Source: Gammaproteobacteria bacterium (GTDB taxonomy: Bacteria > Pseudomonadota > Gammaproteobacteria > Pseudomonadales > Pseudohongiellaceae). From it: a stretch of DNA of 10,915 bases. Where the stretch lies: NCBI GenBank assembly GCA_947377625.1, contig CANCGR010000045.1, positions 1 through 10,915 of the forward strand, read 5' to 3'. The notes below the pieces were generated by a model. The model searched no databases. It was not told the DNA's origin and worked only from the letters and a program-made list of their open reading frames with translations. Within the stretch, counting starts at the first letter, position 1. Every line of letters begins with the position of its first letter. The position numbers were made by a program, and so were the translations under genes. Positions 6,868 to 10,915 of this stretch are shown in pieces.

Positions 6868-6897
6868 TATGGGTGACTTATGGGTGACTTATGGTAG
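6868..6897 (+). repeat. 11-bp tandem repeat carrying the transporter start codon
   Basis: CTTATGGGTGA occurs twice head to tail (6866-6876 and 6877-6887) followed by a third partial copy CTTATGG (6888-6894). Because 11 is not a multiple of 3, the ATGs at 6869, 6880 and 6891 fall in three different frames. Only 6891 opens the transporter frame, and a TGA (6885-6887) closes that frame just upstream. The ATG at 6880 opens a five-codon peptide MGDLW whose TAG (6895-6897) overlaps the beginning of the transporter gene. Confidence 0.75.
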
Positions 6898-7913
6898 TTG
6901 GCCCGATCGACAGCAATTACGGCTCAGACCAGCATGGCCTGATCTGGGGCTATCGTTTTTCACCCGGGCGCCCGGTAGAAGCCATCACTACGGACACCTA
7001 TGTGGCAGCTATGGCGGCACCGATTACCGGCCGGGAAAAAGATTTCTTCTGGTTGCATCTGTCGCTGGCCAATTCCGCTTCTGAAAACTGGATGAAGCAA
7101 AGTCTCAATTTGCCTACCGCATTTTTTGATTCGTTGCGCACGGAAGAAAGCTCCACCCGCCTTGAACTCGACGACGACATGCTGGTGGCAGTGGTGCACG
7201 ACGTGTTGTTTGAATCCAGTTTTGAAACTTCTGCTGTGGGCAGTTCCTGTGTGTGTATCGGCTCCAATTTGTTGTTGAGTGCGCGGCTGCGGCCGCTGCG
7301 CTCCATGGACAAGTTGCGCGAAGTAGTGCGAGCCGGCCACGTGTTCACCTCACCTGTGGAATTGCTGGCGCATTTGCTGCGCGAACAGGCCAATGTGTTG
7401 TCGGAAATCCTGAGACGCTCCACGACGCGCGTCGACCAGATTGAGGACCGCCTGCTCGCCAATCGCAGCTCCACCACGCGCGCCGAGCTTGGCGCCTTGC
7501 GTAGATCTCTCGTGCGCTTGCAACGACTGCTGGCACCGGAACCGGCGGCATTTTTCCGCTTGTTGAATCGCCCGCTGCATTGGATCAGCCAGGATGATTT
7601 GCAGGAATTGCAGCAAGCGGCCGAAGAATTTTCCGCCTCACTCAACGATTCGATCTCATTGGTGGAGCGGGTGAAGTTGATTCAGGAAGAACTGGGTGCA
7701 CTTAACAACGAAACCACCAGCCGCACGCTGTATGTACTGACCATCGTGACGGTACTGGCCTTGCCGATCAATCTGGTCACCGGCTTGTTCGGCATGAATG
7801 TCGGTGGCATTCCTCTGAGTGACAGTGAGCACGGCTTTCGCGTGGTTGTCGGCAGTTTGGTGTTGCTGACGGCAGTGCTGGGCTGGCTGGCGCTCGGCAG
7901 AAAAAGGAATTAG
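6891..7913 (+). CDS. zntB: ZntB/CorA-family divalent cation transporter
   Basis: A 340-residue inner-membrane transporter of the CorA superfamily. The first about 260 residues form the soluble alpha/beta and long-helix domain, beginning with the ZntB-like GSDQHGLIWGYRF. Helical, charged stretches (about 160-275) correspond to the funnel's long helices. Two membrane helices lie at the end: about 279-299, ending in the signature GMN at 301-303 (LFGMNVGGIP), and 317-337, followed by a basic tail. The GMNVGGIP form with a short loop is typical of ZntB rather than Mg-specific CorA. ZntB proteins move zinc; originally described as efflux, later as proton-coupled uptake. The ion is not decided by sequence alone. 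ATG 6891 is chosen because an in-frame stop lies directly upstream; GGTGA just before it is a closely spaced ribosome-binding site. It follows the P-like gene by 43 bases. Confidence 0.9.
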   Translation: MVVGPIDSNYGSDQHGLIWGYRFSPGRPVEAITTDTYVAAMAAPITGREKDFFWLHLSLANSASENWMKQSLNLPTAFFDSLRTEESSTRLELDDDMLVAVVHDVLFESSFETSAVGSSCVCIGSNLLLSARLRPLRSMDKLREVVRAGHVFTSPVELLAHLLREQANVLSEILRRSTTRVDQIEDRLLANRSSTTRAELGALRRSLVRLQRLLAPEPAAFFRLLNRPLHWISQDDLQELQQAAEEFSASLNDSISLVERVKLIQEELGALNNETTSRTLYVLTIVTVLALPINLVTGLFGMNVGGIPLSDSEHGFRVVVGSLVLLTAVLGWLALGRKRN

Positions 7914-7914
7914 C

Positions 7915-7931
7915 GCAACACCGCGTGTTGC
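7915..7931. terminator. Short perfect hairpin directly after the zntB stop
   Basis: GCAACAC (7915-7921) pairs perfectly with GTGTTGC (7925-7931) around a CGC loop, beginning 2 bases after the zntB TAG. There is no T-tract on the plus strand, so it is not a clear intrinsic terminator; it may stabilise the 3' end or be a remnant. Confidence 0.35.
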
Positions 7932-7963
7932 CGCAGCGCCCTTAACACAACATTAAACGACGA

Positions 7964-8252
7964 ATGCTACCGTGCTGTGCAAATTGCAGCTGCTACCTCA
8001 TTGATTTCACGCTGGCTGAATTGCGTTTGTTGCTGAAACTGGTGCCACTGACCGCATAAGCCCACACGCTTGTGCCTGCAAGTGCATCCTTTTACCTTTC
8101 GTCGAGACAAAGGATCGCTGCAGTCATACGTACACAGTTTTGATGAGCTGCTGGAATACTTTTTTTATACAGTCGATGTAGACGGGGTTTTTACTGATTA
8201 CCCCGATCTGGCGGTGCGGTTAGTGCAAAATCATCAGATGATTCACAAGTGA
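7964..8252 (+). pseudogene. Remnant of a GlpQ-like glycerophosphodiester phosphodiesterase
   Basis: Two fragments of one family lie in the right order but in different frames. The first (about 7994-8040) reads YLIDFTLAELRLL and matches the YYxIDFTLxEIK segment found near residue 100 of GlpQ enzymes; it ends at TAA 8057-8059. The second (8052-8252) reads VHPFTFRRDK, then a DELLEYFF helix and VDGVFTDYPDLAVRLV before TGA. This is the C-terminal end of the family, where VHPYT and GLFTDFPD are conserved. In a whole enzyme these segments are about 200 residues apart; here about 20 codons separate them, and the N-terminal catalytic HRG motif is absent. So a large internal deletion and loss of the 5' part are implied. 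The intact enzyme would hydrolyse glycerophosphodiesters to glycerol-3-phosphate in the periplasm. The second fragment can be opened only at a TTG without a ribosome-binding site, so a functional product is unlikely. This remnant accounts for most of the 357-base gap after zntB. Confidence 0.82.
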
Positions 8253-8270
8253 AGCCATGAGGGTGGGGTC

Positions 8271-8507
8271 ATGAAAAATCCGGATTCACGCAAGGCAACC
8301 TGCAAAACTCTTAAGTGTCTTCAGTGGGTGTTGCTGATGCTGTGCGGTTGTGTGCTGAACGGCTGCACCACCACTCTTATTGCTACTGGAGCCGTTGTCA
8401 AAACAGTGGTGATGGCGCCGATCAGGCTGGGTGAGGCTGTTGTTGAAGCCATCACCGATGATGACAGCGACAAAGGCGAAACCAAAAAATCCGGCGACAA
8501 CAAATAA
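8271..8507 (+). CDS. Small lipoprotein
   Basis: A 78-residue protein with a lipoprotein signal peptide: a basic N-terminus with several Lys, hydrophobic core WVLLMLCGCVL, and a lipobox LNGC with the lipidated Cys at residue 32. The mature part is only about 47 residues: a Thr- and Val-rich segment (TTTLIATGAVVKTVVMAPIR), a short GEAVVEAI stretch and a charged Asp/Lys tail. It resembles the short C-TTxxxxTxVxxxxxxPIK lipoproteins of gammaproteobacteria (I recall these as the NF038104 family, unverified), whose function is unknown. Thr at +2 predicts sorting to the outer membrane by Lol rules. A GGGTGGGG-rich ribosome-binding region precedes the ATG. It begins 18 bases after the phosphodiesterase remnant and is convergent with ettA, the two separated by an inverted repeat. 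Confidence 0.85.
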   Translation: MKNPDSRKATCKTLKCLQWVLLMLCGCVLNGCTTTLIATGAVVKTVVMAPIRLGEAVVEAITDDDSDKGETKKSGDNK

Positions 8508-8521
8508 TTTCGGGTCATTCG

Positions 8522-8580
8522 AAAATGCGGAGTCAGAGTCACACATAAACCGGGTAAACGATTCAGTGACTCTGACTCAG
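8522..8580. repeat. Inverted repeat (REP-like) between convergent lipoprotein and ettA genes
   Basis: GAGTCAGAGTCAC (8530-8542) is an exact reverse complement of GTGACTCTGACTC (8566-8578), with a 23-base loop. The left flank AAATGCGG resembles the left flank AAATGGGG of the palindrome at 2814-2896, and both arms share the CAGA...CAC pattern, suggesting related elements. Its place between two converging genes would let the RNA hairpin protect or end transcripts from both sides; no T-tract supports classical intrinsic termination. Confidence 0.75.
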
Positions 8581-8585
8581 CTTGT

Positions 8586-10250
8586 TTACGCCAGTCGCTT
8601 GTACTTCACGCGGGTCGGTTCAATGTCGCCTTTGCGTTTGCGACGATCTTCTTCGTAGTCGGTGTAGTTGCCGTTGTGGAAGATCACTTCGCTGTCGCCT
8701 TCGAACGCCAGAATGTGCGTGGCGATGCGGTCGAGGAACCAGCGATCATGTGACACCACGATGATGGTGCCCGGGAATGCCAGCAGCCCTTCTTCCAGCG
8801 CGCGCAGCGTTTCCACGTCGAGATCGTTGGTCGGTTCGTCGAGCAGCAACACGTTGGCGCCGCGTTTGAGCAGCTTGGCCAGATGCAGGCGGTTGCGTTC
8901 ACCACCCGAGAGATCACGCACCAGTTTCTGCTGATCGGTGCCTTTGAAGTTGAAACGGCCCACGTAAGCGCGCGAGGAAACTTCGTAGCTGCCGATGGTC
9001 ATGTTGTCGAGACCATCGCTGACTTCCTGCCACACGGTGTTGGCACCGTTGAGCGAGTCGCGGCTTTGGTCGACATAGGCCAGATCAACAGTTTCGCCGA
9101 GCGTGATGCTGCCGCTGTCCGGTGTTTCCTGGCCTACCAGCATGCGCAGGAATGTGGTTTTACCGGCGCCGTTGCCGCCGATGATGCCGACGATGCTGCC
9201 GCGTGGCACGCTGAAGCTGAGGTCGTTGATCAGTGCTCTATCACCGAAGCCTTTGGTCAGATGTTCCACTTCGATCACTTTCTCGCCGAGGCGTGGGCCG
9301 GGTGGAATGTACAGATCAATGGTTTCGTTGCGGGTCTGGAATTCTTTCGATTGCAGCTCTTCGAAGCGTGCCAAGCGGGCCTTGCTCTTGGCTTGGCGGC
9401 CTTTCGGATTCTGCCTCACCCATTCCAGCTCGGCCTTGATGGTCTTGTTGATAGACGATTGCTGACGTTGCTCGGTTTCCAGACGTTTTTCCTTGGCTTC
9501 CAGCCAGTCGCTGTAATTGCCTTCGTACGGGATGCCGTGGCCACGGTCGAGTTCGAGAATCCAGCCGGCGGCGTTGTCGAGGAAGTAGCGATCATGGGTG
9601 ATGGCCACCACAGTGCCGGTGAAATCTTTCAGGAAGCGTTCGAGCCAGGCGACAGAACCTGCATCCAGATGGTTGGTTGGTTCGTCGAGCAACAACATGT
9701 CAGGGTTGGAGATCAGCAGGCGGCACAGGGCAACGCGGCGTTTTTCACCACCGGACAGGTTTTTGACGATGGCATCCCATGGTGGCAGACGCAGTGCATC
9801 AGCGGCGATTTCCAGCGTGCGATCGATTTCCCAGCCACCGCAAGCGTCGATAGAACCCTGCAATACGCCTTGGCGTTCCAGCAAGGTATTCATTTCGTCG
9901 TCGCTCATGGGTTCAGCGAATTTGTCGCTGATGGCGTTGAACTCGTCGATCAGGTTCTTGATCTCGCGCACACCGTCTTCAACGTTTTCCTTTACAGTGC
10001 GGTTTTCGTCGAGCTGCGGCTCTTGCGGCAGGTAGCCCACTTTCAGTTCCGGTTGCGGACGCGCTTCGCCGATGAAGTCCTTGTCGACACCGGCCATGAT
10101 GCGCAGCAGCGTGGATTTACCGGAGCCGTTCAGACCCAAAACACCGATCTTGGCGCCTGGGAAGAAAGACAAGGAAATGTTCTTGAGGATTTCGCGTTTG
10201 GGCGGAACGACCTTGCCCAAACGATGCATCGTATAAACAAATTGAGCCAT
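8586..10250 (-). CDS. ettA: Energy-dependent translational throttle protein EttA (ABC-F ATPase)
   Basis: A 554-residue cytoplasmic ABC-F protein, the same size as E. coli EttA (555) and close to it throughout. It binds the ribosomal E site and gates the first peptide-bond step according to the ATP/ADP ratio. Domains in order: ABC1 with Walker A GLNGSGKST (39-47), an arm insertion (about 95-140), signature LSGGE (165-169), Walker B with catalytic Glu190 in LLLDEPTNHLD, and H-loop ITHDR. A charged linker (PtIM, about 240-320) includes LEWVRQNPKGRQAKSKARL. ABC2 follows with Walker A GGNGAGKTT (358-366), LSGGE (447-451), Glu472 in LLLDEPTNDLD and SHDRWFLD, then a basic C-terminal tail ending KYKRLA. 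There are no transmembrane segments. Start ATG at 10250 matches the conserved MAQFVYTMHRLGK; the frame stays open further upstream only because it runs antisense to glyA. The ribosome-binding site is weak. It is divergent from glyA with a 132-base shared upstream region. Confidence 0.98.
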   Translation of the reverse strand: MAQFVYTMHRLGKVVPPKREILKNISLSFFPGAKIGVLGLNGSGKSTLLRIMAGVDKDFIGEARPQPELKVGYLPQEPQLDENRTVKENVEDGVREIKNLIDEFNAISDKFAEPMSDDEMNTLLERQGVLQGSIDACGGWEIDRTLEIAADALRLPPWDAIVKNLSGGEKRRVALCRLLISNPDMLLLDEPTNHLDAGSVAWLERFLKDFTGTVVAITHDRYFLDNAAGWILELDRGHGIPYEGNYSDWLEAKEKRLETEQRQQSSINKTIKAELEWVRQNPKGRQAKSKARLARFEELQSKEFQTRNETIDLYIPPGPRLGEKVIEVEHLTKGFGDRALINDLSFSVPRGSIVGIIGGNGAGKTTFLRMLVGQETPDSGSITLGETVDLAYVDQSRDSLNGANTVWQEVSDGLDNMTIGSYEVSSRAYVGRFNFKGTDQQKLVRDLSGGERNRLHLAKLLKRGANVLLLDEPTNDLDVETLRALEEGLLAFPGTIIVVSHDRWFLDRIATHILAFEGDSEVIFHNGNYTDYEEDRRKRKGDIEPTRVKYKRLA

Positions 10251-10372
10251 AAAAACCGGGGTGTTGGGGTAGAATGAAGGGCAGAATTTTACCTGCAGCG
10301 CTCCAAACAAGTCCATGAAAGGATTGCCATGCTGTGCGGTAAGTATTAGCGAAAAATGACCAGTAGAGATGT

Positions 10373-10377
10373 AGAGG
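10373..10377 (+). promoter_or_regulatory. Ribosome-binding site of glyA
   Basis: AGAGG sits 5 bases before the ATG at 10383 and fixes that codon as the start over the in-frame ATG five codons further in. Confidence 0.6.
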
Positions 10378-10382
10378 AATAA

Positions 10383-10915
10383 ATGCTCAAGAAGACCATG
10401 ACCATCGCCGGCTTCGACAATGAACTGGCCGCCGCCATCGCAGGTGAAGCCCAACGCCAGGAAGAACACATCGAGTTGATCGCTTCCGAAAACTACACCA
10501 GCCCGCGCGTGATGGAAGCCCAGGGCAGCGTGCTCACCAACAAATATGCTGAAGGTTATCCGGGCAAGCGCTACTACGGCGGTTGTGAATTCGTTGATCA
10601 GGTGGAAACGCTGGCGATCGAACGCGCCAAGCAGTTGTTCAACTGCGGTTATGCCAACGTGCAGCCGCATTCCGGTTCGCAAGCCAACACCGCAGTTTAT
10701 GCCGCGCTGATGAAGCCGGGCGATACCTTGCTCGGCATGAGTCTGGCTCACGGTGGCCATTTGACACACGGTGCCAGCGTCAGTTTCTCCGGGCGCGTTT
10801 ATAACGCCGTGCAATACGGACTTGATCCGGAAACCGGCGTGATTGACTACGCGCAGATGGAACAACTGGCCCAGCAGCACAAACCGAAAGTCATCGTTGC
10901 TGGTTTCTCTGCTTA
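10383..10915 (+). CDS. glyA: Serine hydroxymethyltransferase, N-terminal part (cut by window end)
   Basis: The frame from ATG 10383 gives 177 codons plus two bases and runs off the window. It starts MLKKTMTIAGFDNELAAAI and carries the family's hallmarks: HIELIASENYTS near the N-terminus, LTNKYAEGYPGKRYYGG followed by C-E-x-VDxVE, VQPHSGSQAN, and SLAHGGHLTHG. SHMT is a cytoplasmic PLP enzyme that converts serine and tetrahydrofolate to glycine and 5,10-methylene-tetrahydrofolate, feeding one-carbon metabolism. The PLP-binding lysine (near residue 230 in the family) lies beyond the window. The tyrosines of YYGG and the Ser/Gln of the SGSQAN loop, which contact substrate and PLP phosphate, are intact. 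It is divergent from ettA. I saw no purine-repressor operator or clear riboswitch fold in the 132-base upstream gap, and no convincing -35/-10 pair. Confidence 0.98.
   Translation, partial: MLKKTMTIAGFDNELAAAIAGEAQRQEEHIELIASENYTSPRVMEAQGSVLTNKYAEGYPGKRYYGGCEFVDQVETLAIERAKQLFNCGYANVQPHSGSQANTAVYAALMKPGDTLLGMSLAHGGHLTHGASVSFSGRVYNAVQYGLDPETGVIDYAQMEQLAQQHKPKVIVAGFSA

Noticed and set aside
8883..10277. 464-codon open frame on the plus strand across ettA
   Set aside because: It lies fully antisense to a clear ettA and reflects the codon bias of that gene; there is no recognisable domain.
10251..10382. Possible riboswitch or operator between ettA and glyA
   Set aside because: There was no convincing aptamer fold, no palindromic operator and no well-spaced promoter hexamers in the 132 bases.
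10251..10880. Upstream extension of the ettA frame by about 210 residues
   Set aside because: It is antisense to glyA, and the conserved EttA N-terminus starts at 10250. The extension has no family character.

Overview
The window looks like chromosomal DNA of a gammaproteobacterium, probably from the Cellvibrionales/Pseudomonadales. The base composition is moderately GC-rich. EttA is close to the E. coli protein along its length, the ettA/glyA divergent pair is an arrangement I recall from pseudomonads, and a PQQ dehydrogenase, a ZntB-type transporter and a membrane diguanylate cyclase are present. The genus call is inference only.

Left part (1-2912). The window opens with the last 57 codons of a UDP-glucuronate decarboxylase-like SDR enzyme. 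A small unrecognised membrane protein follows on the same strand. Convergent to it is a 703-residue secreted PQQ-dependent dehydrogenase with a C-terminal cytochrome c domain. Its upstream region, shared with a divergent glutathione S-transferase-like gene, is occupied by a large palindromic element with 21-bp perfect arms.

Middle (2913-6847). The GST-like gene is followed by an orphan VapB-type antitoxin with no VapC and apparently a premature stop in its tail. It runs convergently, 6 nt away, into an FMN-dependent alpha-hydroxy-acid oxidase/dehydrogenase. Divergent from that is a two-gene unit: a six-helix membrane diguanylate cyclase with an intact GGDEF motif and I-site, overlapping by ATGA with a gene for a phage lambda P-like replication protein.

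Right part (6891-10915). A ZntB/CorA-type transporter starts in an 11-bp tandem repeat that places ATG codons in three frames. Next comes a decayed glycerophosphodiester phosphodiesterase (two in-order fragments, different frames, the middle missing), then a small lipoprotein. A second palindromic element, related in motif to the first, separates the lipoprotein gene from the convergent ettA. Divergent from ettA is glyA (serine hydroxymethyltransferase), cut by the window end.

The core genes (ettA, glyA) are housekeeping. Between them and the left edge lie independent single-gene units with signs of local turnover: an orphan antitoxin, a pseudogene and two REP-like palindromes. No complete mobile element, CRISPR array, tRNA or rRNA was seen. 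The most unusual item is the lambda-P-like replication gene translationally coupled to a c-di-GMP synthase.
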